Notes: generated by a model not told the origin, from the letters alone. A stretch of DNA of 64,000 nt from Enterobacter hormaechei subsp. xiangfangensis (GCF_001729785.1 NZ_CP017183.1:682001-746000), one strand, 5' to 3'; numbered from the stretch's first letter, positions 21,479-32,751 are shown. Program-made: numbers and translations.

Positions 21479-24400
21479 ATGCCAAAACGTACAGACATAA
21501 AAAGCATCCTGATCCTTGGCGCTGGCCCGATTGTCATCGGCCAGGCCTGTGAATTTGACTACTCTGGCGCGCAGGCGTGTAAAGCCCTGCGTGAAGAGGG
21601 TTACCGCGTCATTCTGGTGAACTCTAACCCGGCCACCATCATGACCGACCCGGAAATGGCGGATGCGACCTACATCGAGCCAATTCACTGGGAAGTGGTA
21701 CGCAAAATTATCGAGAAAGAGCGTCCGGACGCGGTGCTGCCGACCATGGGCGGCCAGACGGCGCTGAACTGTGCGCTGGAGCTGGAGCGTCAGGGCGTGC
21801 TGGAAGAGTTCGGCGTGACCATGATCGGTGCGACCGCCGACGCGATTGATAAAGCAGAAGACCGTCGCCGCTTCGACGTGGCAATGAAAAAAATTGGCCT
21901 TGATACCGCGCGTTCCGGTATCGCGCACAATATGGAAGAAGCGCTGGCCGTTGCGGCTGAAGTGGGCTATCCGTGCATCATCCGTCCATCGTTCACCATG
22001 GGCGGCACCGGCGGCGGCATTGCCTACAACCGCGAAGAGTTTGAAGAGATTTGTGAGCGCGGCCTGGATCTCTCCCCAACCAAAGAGCTGCTGATTGATG
22101 AATCGCTGATTGGCTGGAAAGAGTACGAGATGGAAGTGGTGCGTGATAAAAACGACAACTGCATCATCGTCTGCTCCATCGAAAACTTTGACGCGATGGG
22201 GATCCACACCGGCGACTCTATCACCGTTGCGCCAGCTCAGACGCTGACCGACAAAGAGTACCAAATCATGCGTAACGCCTCGATGGCGGTACTGCGTGAA
22301 ATCGGCGTGGAAACCGGCGGCTCTAACGTGCAGTTCTCGGTGAACCCGAAAACCGGCCGTCTGATTGTTATCGAAATGAACCCGCGCGTGTCCCGTTCCT
22401 CCGCGCTGGCCTCCAAAGCCACCGGCTTCCCGATTGCGAAGGTGGCGGCGAAACTGGCGGTGGGTTACACCCTTGACGAGCTGATGAACGACATCACCGG
22501 TGGCCGCACCCCTGCGTCCTTCGAACCGTCCATCGACTACGTTGTGACTAAAATTCCTCGCTTTAACTTCGAGAAATTCGCCGGCGCCAACGACCGTCTG
22601 ACCACCCAGATGAAATCTGTTGGTGAAGTCATGGCGATTGGCCGCACGCAGCAGGAATCCCTGCAAAAAGCGCTGCGTGGCCTGGAAGTGGGCGCGACCG
22701 GCTTTGACCCGAAAGTCAGCCTGGACGACCCGGAAGCGCTGACCAAAATCCGCCGTGAGCTGAAAGACGCGGGCGCAGAGCGTATCTGGTACATCGCCGA
22801 TGCCTTCCGCGCGGGCCTGTCCGTCGACGGTGTATTTAACCTGACTAACATTGACCGCTGGTTCCTGGTGCAGATTGAAGAGCTGGTGCGTCTGGAAGAG
22901 AAAGTGGCGGAGCTGGGCATCAACGGCCTGGACGCTGACTTCCTGCGTATGCTGAAGCGTAAAGGCTTCGCCGATGCGCGTCTGGCTAAACTGGCGGGCG
23001 TGCGCGAAGCGGAGATCCGCAAGCTGCGCGACCAGTATGACCTGCATCCGGTTTACAAGCGCGTGGACACCTGTGCGGCAGAGTTCTCGACCGATACCGC
23101 GTACATGTACTCCACCTATGAAGACGAGTGCGAAGCGAACCCGTCCGTCGACCGCGACAAGATTATGGTGCTGGGCGGCGGCCCAAACCGTATCGGCCAG
23201 GGCATCGAGTTTGACTACTGCTGCGTACACGCCTCTCTGGCGCTGCGCGAAGACGGTTACGAGACCATCATGGTCAACTGTAACCCGGAAACCGTCTCGA
23301 CCGACTACGATACCTCCGACCGCCTCTACTTCGAGCCGGTTACCCTGGAAGACGTGCTGGAAATCGTGCGCATCGAGAAGCCAAAAGGCGTGATCGTGCA
23401 GTACGGCGGCCAGACTCCGCTGAAGCTGGCGCGCGCGCTGGAAGCAGCAGGTGTACCGGTTATCGGCACCAGCCCGGATGCGATTGACCGTGCGGAAGAC
23501 CGCGAGCGTTTCCAGCAGGCGGTTGACCGTCTCAAGCTGAAACAGCCGGCGAACGCCACCGTGACCGCGATTGAAATGGCCGTTGAGAAAGCGAAAGAGA
23601 TCGGCTACCCGCTGGTGGTGCGTCCATCCTACGTACTGGGCGGCCGCGCGATGGAAATCGTCTACGACGAAGCGGACCTGCGTCGCTACTTCCAGACGGC
23701 GGTGAGCGTTTCCAACGATGCGCCAGTGCTGCTCGACCGCTTCCTCGACGACGCGGTTGAAGTCGACGTGGATGCCATCTGCGACGGCGAAATGGTGCTG
23801 ATTGGCGGCATCATGGAGCACATCGAGCAGGCGGGCGTGCACTCGGGTGACTCCGCCTGTTCTCTGCCAGCGTACACCCTGAGCCAGGAGATTCAGGACG
23901 TGATGCGCCAGCAGGTGCAGAAGCTGGCCTTCGAGCTTCAGGTTCGCGGCCTGATGAACGTTCAGTTCGCGGTAAAAGACAACGAAGTCTATCTGATTGA
24001 AGTCAACCCGCGTGCGGCGCGTACCGTACCGTTTGTCTCTAAAGCGACCGGTATTCCGCTGGCGAAAGTGGCGGCGCGCGTGATGGCAGGCCAGACGCTG
24101 GCTCAGCAGGGCGTCACGAAAGAAATCATCCCGCCGTACTACTCGGTGAAAGAGGTGGTGCTGCCGTTCAACAAATTCCCGGGCGTTGACCCGCTGTTAG
24201 GGCCAGAGATGCGCTCTACCGGGGAAGTAATGGGCGTGGGCCGCACCTTCGCAGAAGCGTTTGCGAAAGCGCAGCTGGGCAGTAGCTCCACCATGAGAAA
24301 ATCTGGCCGTGCGCTGCTCTCCGTTCGCGAAGGCGATAAAGAGCGCGTGGTTGACCTGGCCGCCAAGCTGCTGAAACAGGGCTTCGAGCTGGACGCCACT

Positions 24401-24703
24401 CACGGTACGGCGATTGTGTTGGGTGAAGCGGGTATCAACCCGCGTCTGGTGAACAAAGTGCATGAAGGTCGTCCGCACATTCAGGATCGTATCAAGAATG
24501 GCGAATATACCTACATCATCAACACCACCGCAGGACGCCAGGCGATTGAAGACTCCAAGCTGATTCGCCGCAGCGCGCTGCAATACAAAGTGCACTACGA
24601 CACTACCCTGAACGGCGGTTTCGCAACAGCGATGGCGCTGAATGCGGATGCCACCGAGAAGGTGATTTCGGTGCAGGAAATGCACGCGCAGATTAGCAAT
24701 TAA
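21479..24703 (+). CDS. carB: Carbamoyl-phosphate synthase large subunit
   Basis: 1074 residues (E. coli 1073). It makes carbamoyl phosphate from bicarbonate, two ATP and ammonia tunnelled from CarA. The two homologous halves (about 1-400 and 553-930) each hold an ATP-grasp domain, visible as the repeated openings [21 protein letters not shown] and [20 protein letters not shown]. The C-terminal MGS-like domain (about 930-1074) binds UMP, IMP and ornithine as allosteric effectors. The ATG follows AGGAGC. Confidence 0.99.
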   Translation: MPKRTDIKSILILGAGPIVIGQACEFDYSGAQACKALREEGYRVILVNSNPATIMTDPEMADATYIEPIHWEVVRKIIEKERPDAVLPTMGGQTALNCALELERQGVLEEFGVTMIGATADAIDKAEDRRRFDVAMKKIGLDTARSGIAHNMEEALAVAAEVGYPCIIRPSFTMGGTGGGIAYNREEFEEICERGLDLSPTKELLIDESLIGWKEYEMEVVRDKNDNCIIVCSIENFDAMGIHTGDSITVAPAQTLTDKEYQIMRNASMAVLREIGVETGGSNVQFSVNPKTGRLIVIEMNPRVSRSSALASKATGFPIAKVAAKLAVGYTLDELMNDITGGRTPASFEPSIDYVVTKIPRFNFEKFAGANDRLTTQMKSVGEVMAIGRTQQESLQKALRGLEVGATGFDPKVSLDDPEALTKIRRELKDAGAERIWYIADAFRAGLSVDGVFNLTNIDRWFLVQIEELVRLEEKVAELGINGLDADFLRMLKRKGFADARLAKLAGVREAEIRKLRDQYDLHPVYKRVDTCAAEFSTDTAYMYSTYEDECEANPSVDRDKIMVLGGGPNRIGQGIEFDYCCVHASLALREDGYETIMVNCNPETVSTDYDTSDRLYFEPVTLEDVLEIVRIEKPKGVIVQYGGQTPLKLARALEAAGVPVIGTSPDAIDRAEDRERFQQAVDRLKLKQPANATVTAIEMAVEKAKEIGYPLVVRPSYVLGGRAMEIVYDEADLRRYFQTAVSVSNDAPVLLDRFLDDAVEVDVDAICDGEMVLIGGIMEHIEQAGVHSGDSACSLPAYTLSQEIQDVMRQQVQKLAFELQVRGLMNVQFAVKDNEVYLIEVNPRAARTVPFVSKATGIPLAKVAARVMAGQTLAQQGVTKEIIPPYYSVKEVVLPFNKFPGVDPLLGPEMRSTGEVMGVGRTFAEAFAKAQLGSSSTMRKSGRALLSVREGDKERVVDLAAKLLKQGFELDATHGTAIVLGEAGINPRLVNKVHEGRPHIQDRIKNGEYTYIINTTAGRQAIEDSKLIRRSALQYKVHYDTTLNGGFATAMALNADATEKVISVQEMHAQISN

Positions 24704-24709
24704 CCCCCA

Positions 24710-24743
24710 TTGCCCGGTACCGTTCGGTTACCGGGCAATTTTC
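24710..24743 (+). terminator. carAB terminator
   Basis: Ten-base stem TTGCCCGGTA / TACCGGGCAA (24710-24738) with a nine-base loop, followed by TTTTCCC, right after carB. Confidence 0.9.
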
Positions 24744-24843
24744 CCATCTTAAGAACCTTCTGGTTTTTCATCCGCTTTCAGTCAGTTAGCCTAAAATAGT
24801 TAGGTCGATAACGAAAATTCAACTGAGAGCAGGGGAAAACACC

Positions 24844-25077
24844 ATGCAAAATAAACTACTGATCGCTTCCGTTCTGGCTGCCACCGCAATGTTCACCGTG
24901 GCGGGCTGTTCGTCCAATCAGGCCGTAAAAACCACCGATGGCAAAACGATTGTTACTGACGGGAAACCGCAGGTGGATGACGATACCGGTCTGGTATCGT
25001 ACAAAAACGCCGAAACCGGTCAAACTGAACAGATTAACCGTGACCAGGTTAAATCAATGGGTGAGCTGGATAACTAA
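24844..25077 (+). CDS. YgdI/YgdR-family small lipoprotein
   Basis: 77 residues. The signal peptide (1-21) ends in the lipobox VAGC, so C22 is lipidated after LspA cleavage; the next residues are Ser-Ser, favouring outer-membrane sorting. The mature part (TTDGKTIVTDGKPQVDDDTGLVSYKN...INRDQVKSMGELD) matches the YgdI/YgdR family (DUF903), an SH3-like fold of unknown function. The ATG at 24844 has AGCAGGGG upstream. It stands alone between carB and the autotransporter. E. coli K-12 has no homologue at this locus. Confidence 0.93.
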   Translation: MQNKLLIASVLAATAMFTVAGCSSNQAVKTTDGKTIVTDGKPQVDDDTGLVSYKNAETGQTEQINRDQVKSMGELDN

Positions 25078-25081
25078 AAAA

Positions 25082-25111
25082 AAAAGCAGTGGCACATGCC
25101 ACTGCTTTTTT
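25082..25111. terminator. Bidirectional terminator, lipoprotein / autotransporter
   Basis: GCAGTGGC / GCCACTGC with loop ACAT, preceded by A9 and followed by T6, between two convergent stops. It should work for both strands. Confidence 0.95.
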
Positions 25112-25127
25112 GCTTCAGAATGATCGA

Positions 25128-28121
25128 TTACCACCGATGGTTTAACAAAATATGACCGCCGTATGCGGCATAGCTGTTTTCACCCCATTCGCCGCTGGCT
25201 CGCAGGGAGATTGTCGTGGTTTCGTTCAGGTTGCCGGTTACGCCCAGCTCTAACTGACCACGATCTTCCGGCGTATCGTTGCTGACGGTCTCGTCGTTGA
25301 ATGCCAGATCGTTTTGACCAGCACCTTTCAACCAGTTAACCGCGACGTACGGCTGCCAGGCCTTGACGTCCTTCTGCTGGAAGTAGCTTGCTTTAACGCC
25401 GAGACGACCAAAGACGCTGTCGTTGTCCAGGGTAGTGACGCGTACGCCGTCGCGATCGGTATGATTTTCCTGATCGAGATAGCTGTAGATCACCTGCGCC
25501 TGCGGCTCGATCTTCCAGGTACGTTCATTTTCAGACTGGATAACCCACGCGTGGCCGACTTCAACAGACGCGGCGAAACCTTCGCTATCGTAGTCTTCGT
25601 CGTTGCGGTTGCTGGTGACTTTGTTGTTATACCAGCTGTATGCGGCCCAGGTATCAACGTAGCTGCCCAGACGTAATTTCTGATCTTCCTGCCAGGTGGC
25701 GTAAAGCCCAACATTGAAACCATCAACCTTACCCTGAGCGTCACGCACGTTGTGCTTCGCATCAGAGTGGGTCTTCGCCTGGCCTGCACCGAACATCCCG
25801 CCAGCACGCAGGATACCGTTATCCATTGGCTTGCTCATGAAATCGCTGCCGACTTGCAGTACGGTCGTGGTGGTGTCATAGCTGACTTTATCGCCACCCG
25901 CATCGTTCTCGTGATAGCGACCCTTAACGTACATCCAGGTGTTCAGGTCGTCTTCATTGCGGAAGGTGATCTGGTCGCGATCGTCACGTTTATGCAGGAA
26001 CATGCCCTGTGCGGCAAGGTAGTTGCCTAAGTAAGCACCCACTTCAGGCGCCATGACTTCCGGCGCATTGTTACCGCCGTTGTCAGTGCTACCGCCGTTG
26101 TCGGTGTTGCCGCCGTTGTCAGTGTTACCGCCGTTGTCGGTGTTACCGCCGTTGTCGGTGTTGCCGCCGTTGTCAGTGTTACCGCCGTTATCGGTGTTGC
26201 CGCCGTTGTCAGTGTTACCGCCGTTGTCGGTGTTACCGCCGTTATCGGTGTTACCGCCGTTATCGGTGTTGCCGCCGTTATCGGTGTTGCCGCCATCATC
26301 GGTATTTCCATCGTCATCGGTGTCGTCAGAAGGATCATCAGAAGGCGTCGCCTTTGATTCCAGATACCAGTTGCCGTCACTGTGCTGGTAGAGGTTATAT
26401 TCCCAGGCGCCTGCGACGACCGGTTTTGCCAGCGTCAGTTGGGCTTCGGAACTGCCGCCGATGCTGACAATTTCCATACCGTTAATGGTTTGCGCGCCTG
26501 CGCCGCCAATGTTGGTAATGCTGACGCCGGACTGACCGAAGCTGCTGCCCGTAATAGTGAGGTGGTCAGTTGGTGAATTATCTTCACCCAGGGTGCTGTT
26601 CATCACAATCTGGCTACCGTCAGAGCCGGTGTAGTCGCCATTAATCGTAAAATTATTGCCAACGCTATTATCAGCCGCACTGAGTAACAGCGTACCACCA
26701 TTAGTCACGTTGCCGTTGATGGTATCGACGCCGGAAGCGCTGAGCGTGGAGTTACCCTGGACGGCATTCCATGCCGCCAGCGTACCGCTGCTAAGAACCG
26801 CGATGTTGTTGTTCACTTCGCCTGCGGTGGCAAAGGTCGCGCCATTTTCAACGGTAACAGTGGCGTTACTGCCCTTGACGCCGAGCGTTGCGCCGGTGGA
26901 GACCAGCGTGGTGCCGCCGTGCAGAACCGTATCCCCTGTGTAGCTATTTTTGCCCGTCAGGGTCAGGGTGTTGGAGTCTACTTTTTCGACGTTACCGCTA
27001 CCGGTCATGTCGGTGGCGAAAGTGAAATCGCTACCCTGATTGAAAATGACGGTACCGTTGTTGGTGATCCCACCGCTGAGCGTCGCAGTTTTTTCGCCAT
27101 CGCCCAGTTGCAGCGAGGCGTGTTTGGCCACCCGCGTATTACCGGTGTTGGATACTTCGCCCGCCAGGGTTAACGCGCCCTTGTCTATCATCAAGGAGTC
27201 GCCAGAGCCAATAATGTCAATATCGCCCGACAGCGCCCAGTTTTCGCCGTTCATTGTGACGCTGGCAAAACCGTCCCCTTCATTCAGACCCACAAAATTG
27301 CTGTCTTCTGTACCGGTGCCGATCAGAGTGAGGGTGTTTCCCGTGGAATTGGTGGAAATAACGTCACCGACAAGGACGGAACCCGTATCAAGCACCAGCG
27401 TGTTATTTTTATTGCTGGCAAAAATAATAGCGGCTGTATTACCACTAATCGTTCCGCTATTCTTGATATCCAATTTTGCAGTATCTTTTACATTGATACC
27501 GTTCTCGGTTCCCTGCACAAGGGCACTGTTAGTAAGCTTGGTGTTGCCATTAGTTGCCGTAATAGCATCACCATTTGTACCGATAATTGCGCCACTGTTA
27601 TTAATGCCAATACCATACCGAGTACTTAGACCCGTTTTTCCTTTTATCATTCCGGTGCTGGTATTGATAATGTTTACTGCGGAAGAGTTTTCGCCGACAA
27701 ACATGCCATTTTCCGCACCGATAATATTTCCACTGTTATTAAAATCACCGAGCATTGACTGAATATTAACAGCATTCGCGGTGGTGGAGGAAATGGTTGC
27801 ACCGATGTCGTTATTAATTAAAATGCGCTGTTCACCAGTATTAATATCCAGGCCATTTCCCGTGCCAGAAATATTGCCATAATTAGTGGTAGTAGTGGTA
27901 GTAAACCCAGTGACAGACACCGCCGCTTCACTACCCGCGGAGGATATCGTCACGTCTTTATTAATAACATATTCAGCATCGGCTGAAAAATCTTGAGGGA
28001 CTGAGGTTGATTGATCAATGATTGCAGAAAATGCAACCGCGGGGGTGCATATCAACAAAGCAGGAAATATCTTCCCTAGAGTTTTGGTTGTATTATTTAA
28101 TTTGAAGAATTTTTTGCTCAT
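25128..28121 (-). CDS. Type Va autotransporter with NTDNGG-repeat linker
   Basis: 997 residues from ATG 28121 (another ATG at 28133). Order: signal peptide (about 1-33, core ALLICTPAVAFS); a passenger rich in Asn, Gly, Thr and Ser with repeated short beta-strand units, including a TGKNSYTGDTVLHGGTT block of the autotransporter-associated repeat type; an acidic linker of twelve six-residue repeats plus one imperfect copy (about 606-682); and a C-terminal barrel of about 270 residues (from NTWMYVKGRYHEN) ending NHRW. It should present the passenger as a beta-helix on the cell surface; adhesion or aggregation is likely by family, not shown. No protease triad was recognised. The passenger start is AT-richer than its neighbours, suggesting acquisition. 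Confidence 0.92.
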   Translation of the reverse strand: MSKKFFKLNNTTKTLGKIFPALLICTPAVAFSAIIDQSTSVPQDFSADAEYVINKDVTISSAGSEAAVSVTGFTTTTTTNYGNISGTGNGLDINTGEQRILINNDIGATISSTTANAVNIQSMLGDFNNSGNIIGAENGMFVGENSSAVNIINTSTGMIKGKTGLSTRYGIGINNSGAIIGTNGDAITATNGNTKLTNSALVQGTENGINVKDTAKLDIKNSGTISGNTAAIIFASNKNNTLVLDTGSVLVGDVISTNSTGNTLTLIGTGTEDSNFVGLNEGDGFASVTMNGENWALSGDIDIIGSGDSLMIDKGALTLAGEVSNTGNTRVAKHASLQLGDGEKTATLSGGITNNGTVIFNQGSDFTFATDMTGSGNVEKVDSNTLTLTGKNSYTGDTVLHGGTTLVSTGATLGVKGSNATVTVENGATFATAGEVNNNIAVLSSGTLAAWNAVQGNSTLSASGVDTINGNVTNGGTLLLSAADNSVGNNFTINGDYTGSDGSQIVMNSTLGEDNSPTDHLTITGSSFGQSGVSITNIGGAGAQTINGMEIVSIGGSSEAQLTLAKPVVAGAWEYNLYQHSDGNWYLESKATPSDDPSDDTDDDGNTDDGGNTDNGGNTDNGGNTDNGGNTDNGGNTDNGGNTDNGGNTDNGGNTDNGGNTDNGGNTDNGGNTDNGGSTDNGGNNAPEVMAPEVGAYLGNYLAAQGMFLHKRDDRDQITFRNEDDLNTWMYVKGRYHENDAGGDKVSYDTTTTVLQVGSDFMSKPMDNGILRAGGMFGAGQAKTHSDAKHNVRDAQGKVDGFNVGLYATWQEDQKLRLGSYVDTWAAYSWYNNKVTSNRNDEDYDSEGFAASVEVGHAWVIQSENERTWKIEPQAQVIYSYLDQENHTDRDGVRVTTLDNDSVFGRLGVKASYFQQKDVKAWQPYVAVNWLKGAGQNDLAFNDETVSNDTPEDRGQLELGVTGNLNETTTISLRASGEWGENSYAAYGGHILLNHRW
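26074..26307. repeat. 18-bp tandem repeat array (13 units) in the autotransporter gene
   Basis: Twelve units of CCGCCGTTRTCRGTGYTR type (26074-26289), then a degenerate thirteenth (26290-26307). Read on the minus strand each gives NTDNGG (first unit STDNGG, last NTDDGG). Differences between units are almost all at third codon positions, so the amino acid pattern is kept while the DNA drifts. Length change by slippage would be in frame. Confidence 0.97.
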
Positions 28122-28495
28122 GTACACATCCATTTGAGTGAGAAGGAACATCAGATAACGTGTGTAAAACGTATATTGACTATCTTTAAGGTTGAGCTCA
28201 AAACAAAAAAGCATAAAATTATTATTTTTTCAATGAGTTATGTACAGGTTGATTTATTAAAATATGACTTAAGATAATCTAAAAATATTCGTTAAAAATA
28301 TGAGTCTGCATAATCATTTTGCAGGGTTAATTCGTCGCTAGCGTGGTGCTCCTTCTTTCGCGTCAGTCGCGTTTGTATGGCGACAAAGGTTGCCAATCCT
28401 TGCGATTTGCTTTGAAGCGGTCGTTAGCCTCTTTCAGTTGGGGGGGGAACTGTCTACACTCATTGCTACAAGAAAAGCAGAAGACAGGCATATTC
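28122..28495. other. AT-rich gap between autotransporter and kefF
   Basis: 374 bases with no gene. The left two thirds (to about 28320) is markedly AT-rich and would hold the autotransporter promoter on the minus strand; no clear -35/-10 pair stands out. On the right, a run of eight G (28440-28447) lies just before TACACT (28455-28460), a possible -10 for kefF. The AT-rich part is the sort of DNA H-NS binds, which is an inference from composition. Confidence 0.6.
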
Positions 28496-29026
28496 ATGGT
28501 TCTGATAATTTATGCGCACCCCTATCCGCAGCATTCGCATGCGAATAAGCGGATGCTTGAGCAGGCAAGGACGCTCGAAAACGTAGAGATACGTTCCCTC
28601 TATCAACTCTATCCTGATTTTAATATCGATGTCGCCGCCGAACAGGAGGCGCTCTCTCGTGCCGATTTGATCGTCTGGCAGCATCCGATGCAGTGGTACA
28701 GCACCCCTCCGCTGCTGAAATTGTGGATCGACAAAGTTTTCTCCCACGGTTGGGCATACGGACACAACGGCAACGCGCTTCATGGCAAAAGCCTGATGTG
28801 GGCTGTTACCACCGGCGGGGGGGAAAGCCATTTTGAGATTGGCGCCTTCCCCGGATTTGACGTGCTGGCGCAGCCGCTCCAGGCTACTGCCCTTTACTGC
28901 GGTCTGAACTGGCTTCCGCCTTTTGCGATGCACTGTACCTTTGTCTGCGACGATGAAACCTTGCAGGCGCAGGCTCGTCACTACAAACAACGCTTACTTG
29001 AGTGGCAGGAGACGCACAATGGATAG
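28496..29026 (+). CDS. kefF: KefF, ancillary quinone oxidoreductase of KefC
   Basis: 176 residues from ATG 28496 ([11 protein letters not shown]), the E. coli KefF start and length; the longer reading from 28343 is not supported. It is a flavodoxin-fold FMN-dependent quinone reductase of the NQO1/MdaB type that binds KefC and is needed for full potassium efflux activity. Family motifs [20 protein letters not shown] and [14 protein letters not shown] are visible. Its end overlaps the kefC start by eight bases. Confidence 0.97.
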   Translation: MVLIIYAHPYPQHSHANKRMLEQARTLENVEIRSLYQLYPDFNIDVAAEQEALSRADLIVWQHPMQWYSTPPLLKLWIDKVFSHGWAYGHNGNALHGKSLMWAVTTGGGESHFEIGAFPGFDVLAQPLQATALYCGLNWLPPFAMHCTFVCDDETLQAQARHYKQRLLEWQETHNG

Positions 29027-30884
29027 CCATACGCTGATACAGGCGCTGATTTATCTTGGCGCGGCGGCATTAATTGTGCCCGTGGCGGTTCGTCTGGGGC
29101 TGGGCTCGGTGCTCGGCTATCTGATTGCCGGGTGTGTAATTGGCCCCTGGGGTTTTCGGCTGGTGACGGATGCCGAGTCGATCCTGCATTTTGCGGAGAT
29201 CGGCGTGGTGCTTATGCTGTTCGTGATTGGCCTGGAGCTGGATCCGCAGCGGCTGTGGAAACTGCGCGCCTCGGTGTTTGGCGGAGGCGCTCTGCAAATG
29301 CTGGCCTGCGGTCTGCTGTTGGGCGGGTTCTGCATTCTGCTCGGGATGGAGTGGAAAGTCGCGGAGTTGATCGGCATGACGCTGGCGCTCTCCTCGACGG
29401 CTATTGCCATGCAGGCTATGAACGAGCGTAACCTGACGGTGTCGCAAATGGGGCGCAGTACCTTCTCCGTACTGTTGTTCCAGGATATTGCTGCCATCCC
29501 GCTGGTGGCGATGATCCCGCTGCTGGCAACCAGCGGCGCATCAACGACGCTGGGGGCATTTGCCTTATCAGCGCTGAAGGTTGTTGGTGCGCTGGCGCTG
29601 GTTGTTCTGCTTGGTCGCTACGTAACGCGTCCGCTGCTGCGCTTTGTTGCTCGCTCTGGCCTGCGCGAAGTATTCAGCGCCGTTGCGTTATTCCTGGTGT
29701 TTGGTTTTGGATTGCTGCTTGAAGAGGCCGGGCTGTCGATGGCAATGGGCGCCTTCCTCGCGGGGGTCTTACTGGCTAGCTCCGAATACCGTCACGCGCT
29801 GGAAAGCGATATCGAGCCGTTTAAAGGATTGCTGCTGGGGCTGTTTTTCATCGGCGTCGGGATGTCTATCGACTTCGGGACGCTGGTGACCCATCCGCTG
29901 CGCATCATCATTCTGCTGGTAGGTTTCCTGGTCATTAAAATGGCGATGCTGTGGCTGATCGCCCGCCCGTTAAACGTGCCAAAACCGCAGCGCCGCTGGT
30001 TTGCCGTGCTGCTGGGGCAGGGGAGTGAGTTTGCTTTCGTGGTCTTTGGCGCAGCGCAGATGGCAAATGTACTCGATCCGGAATGGGCAAAAGCGCTGAC
30101 GCTGGCGGTTGCGCTGTCGATGGCCGCAACGCCGATCCTGCTGGTGTTGCTGACGCGTCTGGAAAAAACGGGAAGCGAACAGGAGCGAGAAGCCGATGAG
30201 ATCGACGAGGAGCAGCCGCGGGTGATCATCGCCGGATTTGGCCGCTTCGGGCAGATTACCGGCCGTTTACTGCTCTCCAGCGGAGTCAAAATGGTTATCC
30301 TCGATCACGATCCTGACCATGTGGATACGCTGCGTAAATTCGATATGAAAGTATTTTACGGTGATGCGACCCGGGTTGATCTGCTGGAATCCGCCGGCGC
30401 GGCGAAGGCCGAGGTGCTGATTAACGCCATCGACGATCCAGAGACCAGTATGCAGATGGTTGAGCTGGTCAAAGAGCATTTTCCGCATCTGACCATTATC
30501 TCTCGTGCGCGCGATGTGGATCATTACATCCAGCTCCGTCAGGCGGGTGTGGCAGCCCCTGAACGTGAAACCTTCGAAGGGGCGCTCAAATCTGGCCGCA
30601 TGGCGCTTGAAAGCCTGGGACTTGGCGCGTATGAAGCGCGTGAGCGTGCCGATTTATTCCGCCGTTTTAACCATGAGATGGTGGAAGAGATGGTGGCGAT
30701 GGCGAGCAGTACGGCAACCGAACGCGCTGCGGTGTTTAAACGCACCAGCACCATGCTGACGGAGATCATCAACGAGGATCGTAATCACCTGTCGCTGGTT
30801 CAGCGCCACGGCTGGCAAGGAACGGAAGAGGGCAAGCATACCGGTGATCCTGAGGATGAACCGGAGAGTAAACCCTCTGCGTGA
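29019..30884 (+). CDS. kefC: Glutathione-regulated potassium efflux protein KefC
   Basis: 621 residues from ATG 29019 ([14 protein letters not shown]), as in E. coli. The first about 380 residues form a CPA2 antiporter-like membrane domain. A short acidic linker ([12 protein letters not shown]) leads to the RCK/TrkA-N domain with the nucleotide motif [17 protein letters not shown], where glutathione holds the channel closed and glutathione adducts open it. Release of K+ acidifies the cell and protects it from electrophiles. It is translationally coupled to kefF. Confidence 0.98.
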   Translation: MDSHTLIQALIYLGAAALIVPVAVRLGLGSVLGYLIAGCVIGPWGFRLVTDAESILHFAEIGVVLMLFVIGLELDPQRLWKLRASVFGGGALQMLACGLLLGGFCILLGMEWKVAELIGMTLALSSTAIAMQAMNERNLTVSQMGRSTFSVLLFQDIAAIPLVAMIPLLATSGASTTLGAFALSALKVVGALALVVLLGRYVTRPLLRFVARSGLREVFSAVALFLVFGFGLLLEEAGLSMAMGAFLAGVLLASSEYRHALESDIEPFKGLLLGLFFIGVGMSIDFGTLVTHPLRIIILLVGFLVIKMAMLWLIARPLNVPKPQRRWFAVLLGQGSEFAFVVFGAAQMANVLDPEWAKALTLAVALSMAATPILLVLLTRLEKTGSEQEREADEIDEEQPRVIIAGFGRFGQITGRLLLSSGVKMVILDHDPDHVDTLRKFDMKVFYGDATRVDLLESAGAAKAEVLINAIDDPETSMQMVELVKEHFPHLTIISRARDVDHYIQLRQAGVAAPERETFEGALKSGRMALESLGLGAYEARERADLFRRFNHEMVEEMVAMASSTATERAAVFKRTSTMLTEIINEDRNHLSLVQRHGWQGTEEGKHTGDPEDEPESKPSA

Positions 30885-30937
30885 AGTGGAGTTGCCAGCA
30901 ATATTAAAAAATTTCTAATTCTTTACCCTGCCGCCAG

Positions 30938-31478
<541 letters not shown>

Positions 31479-31482
31479 CGGT

Positions 31483-31512
31483 TTTATCCTCTCCTCGAAG
31501 GGAGAGGATAAA
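31483..31512. terminator. Terminator between folA and apaH
   Basis: A perfect 12-base stem TTTATCCTCTCC / GGAGAGGATAAA with loop TCGAAG, between convergent genes. The ends of the arms supply short T-tracts in both directions. Confidence 0.85.
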
Positions 31513-31517
31513 CATCT

Positions 31518-32366
31518 TCAGGAGGCGACCGCCTCACCTTCGCCTAAGTCCAGCTGTCGGTTGGATGGCTGCACAAAGTAGGTCTTATCTTCCCAGCGTA
31601 AGCAGGTTAAATCCCCGCCCCAGCAGCATCCGGTATCCAGCGCGTAGATATTTTCCGGGGTGCCTTTTCCTTCCAGCGATGCCCAGTGCCCAAATACCAC
31701 GCTATATTCGTTTGTCACGGGGCCCGGAATGGCAAACCACGGCTTAAGCGGCGCAGGCGCATTTTCCGGCGTATCTTTGCAATACATATCCAGCTGTCCG
31801 TTCGGGAAGCAGTAGCGCATGCGCGTAAAGGCATTGGTGATAAAACGCAGTCGCGCCAGGCCGCTGAGATCATCACTCCAGTTATTTGGCATGTCGCCGT
31901 ACATCGCATCGAGGAAGAACGGGTAGGAGTCGCTCGCCAGCACCGCTTCGGTGTCGCGCGCGCAGGTTTTTGCCGTCTCAAGATCCCACTGAGGCGTGAT
32001 GCCGGCATGCGCCATCACCAGTTTTTTCTCTTCGTCAATCTGTAGCAGCGGCTGGCGACGCAGCCAGTTGAGCAACTCATCGGCATCCGGCGCTTCCAGC
32101 AGGGGGGTAATGCGATCTTTCGGCTTATTACGGCTGATCCCGGCGTATACGGCCAGCAGATGCAGATCGTGGTTGCCCAGCACCATGCGCACGCTGTCGC
32201 CCAGCGATTTGACATAGCGGAGGACGTCCAGGGAACCGGGACCGCGCGCCACTAAGTCGCCCGTCAGCCAGAGCGTATCCTGCCCGGGGGTGAAGTCGAC
32301 CTGTTTTAATAATGCGATCAGTTCATCGTAGCAACCGTGAACGTCGCCAATCAGATATGTAGACAT
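31518..32366 (-). CDS. apaH: Diadenosine tetraphosphatase (symmetrical)
   Basis: 282 residues from ATG 32366 ([16 protein letters not shown]); the longer frame to 32582 runs back through apaG. It splits Ap4A to two ADP and also removes Np4-caps from RNA. The PPP-family metallophosphatase motifs are GDVHG (about 7-11), [12 protein letters not shown] and the distal HAG. It is the last gene of the lptD-surA-pdxA-rsmA-apaG-apaH cluster, four bases after apaG. Confidence 0.98.
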   Translation of the reverse strand: MSTYLIGDVHGCYDELIALLKQVDFTPGQDTLWLTGDLVARGPGSLDVLRYVKSLGDSVRMVLGNHDLHLLAVYAGISRNKPKDRITPLLEAPDADELLNWLRRQPLLQIDEEKKLVMAHAGITPQWDLETAKTCARDTEAVLASDSYPFFLDAMYGDMPNNWSDDLSGLARLRFITNAFTRMRYCFPNGQLDMYCKDTPENAPAPLKPWFAIPGPVTNEYSVVFGHWASLEGKGTPENIYALDTGCCWGGDLTCLRWEDKTYFVQPSNRQLDLGEGEAVAS

Positions 32367-32370
32367 TAGA

Positions 32371-32748
32371 TTAATGAATAAGTGTAGGTACGGCGAGACG
32401 GAATACGGGAATAGCAATGCGGAAAGCATTACCGTCGGCATCGACCATTTCGTAATGGCCCTGCATGGTACCCAGCGGCGTTTCAATGACCGCGCCGCTG
32501 GTGTACTGATACTCTTCGCCAGGGGCGATATGGGGTTGTTCACCGACCACACCTTCGCCCTGGACTTCAATTTCACGGCCATTGCCGTTGGTGATAAGCC
32601 AGTAGCGCCCGAGCAGTTGCACAGGCATCCGCCCCAGATTGCGAATGGTTACGGTATAAGCAAAGACAAAACGTTCTTCATCCGGTGTGGATTGGGACTC
32701 AATGTAGACGCTTTGAACCTGAACACAGACGCGGGGCGAATCAATCAT
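32371..32748 (-). CDS. apaG: ApaG (Co2+/Mg2+ efflux-associated protein)
   Basis: 125 residues, the family length. A single fibronectin-III-like ApaG/F-box-associated domain, with the diagnostic [22 protein letters not shown] and [12 protein letters not shown] blocks. Loss in Salmonella affects cobalt resistance and magnesium efflux, but the molecular role is unsettled. It sits between rsmA (3-base gap) and apaH (4-base gap). Confidence 0.97.
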   Translation of the reverse strand: MIDSPRVCVQVQSVYIESQSTPDEERFVFAYTVTIRNLGRMPVQLLGRYWLITNGNGREIEVQGEGVVGEQPHIAPGEEYQYTSGAVIETPLGTMQGHYEMVDADGNAFRIAIPVFRLAVPTLIH

Positions 32749-32751
32749 GGC

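Noticed and set aside
21461..23842. A 793-codon open frame on the minus strand opposite carB
   Set aside because: Shadow of carB codon bias; low-complexity His/Arg/Val-rich product with no family resemblance.
26074..26307. CRISPR-like array
   Set aside because: The 18-bp units are directly adjacent without unique spacers and are coding, so this is a coding tandem repeat.
26053..26391. Plus-strand frame made of repeated LPPLSV units
   Set aside because: It is the complement of the 18-bp repeat array in the autotransporter gene; repeat units of 18 bp stay open in several frames automatically.
28343..28495. N-terminal extension of KefF
   Set aside because: The 51 extra codons precede the conserved [11 protein letters not shown] start and include the probable promoter; no relative has them.
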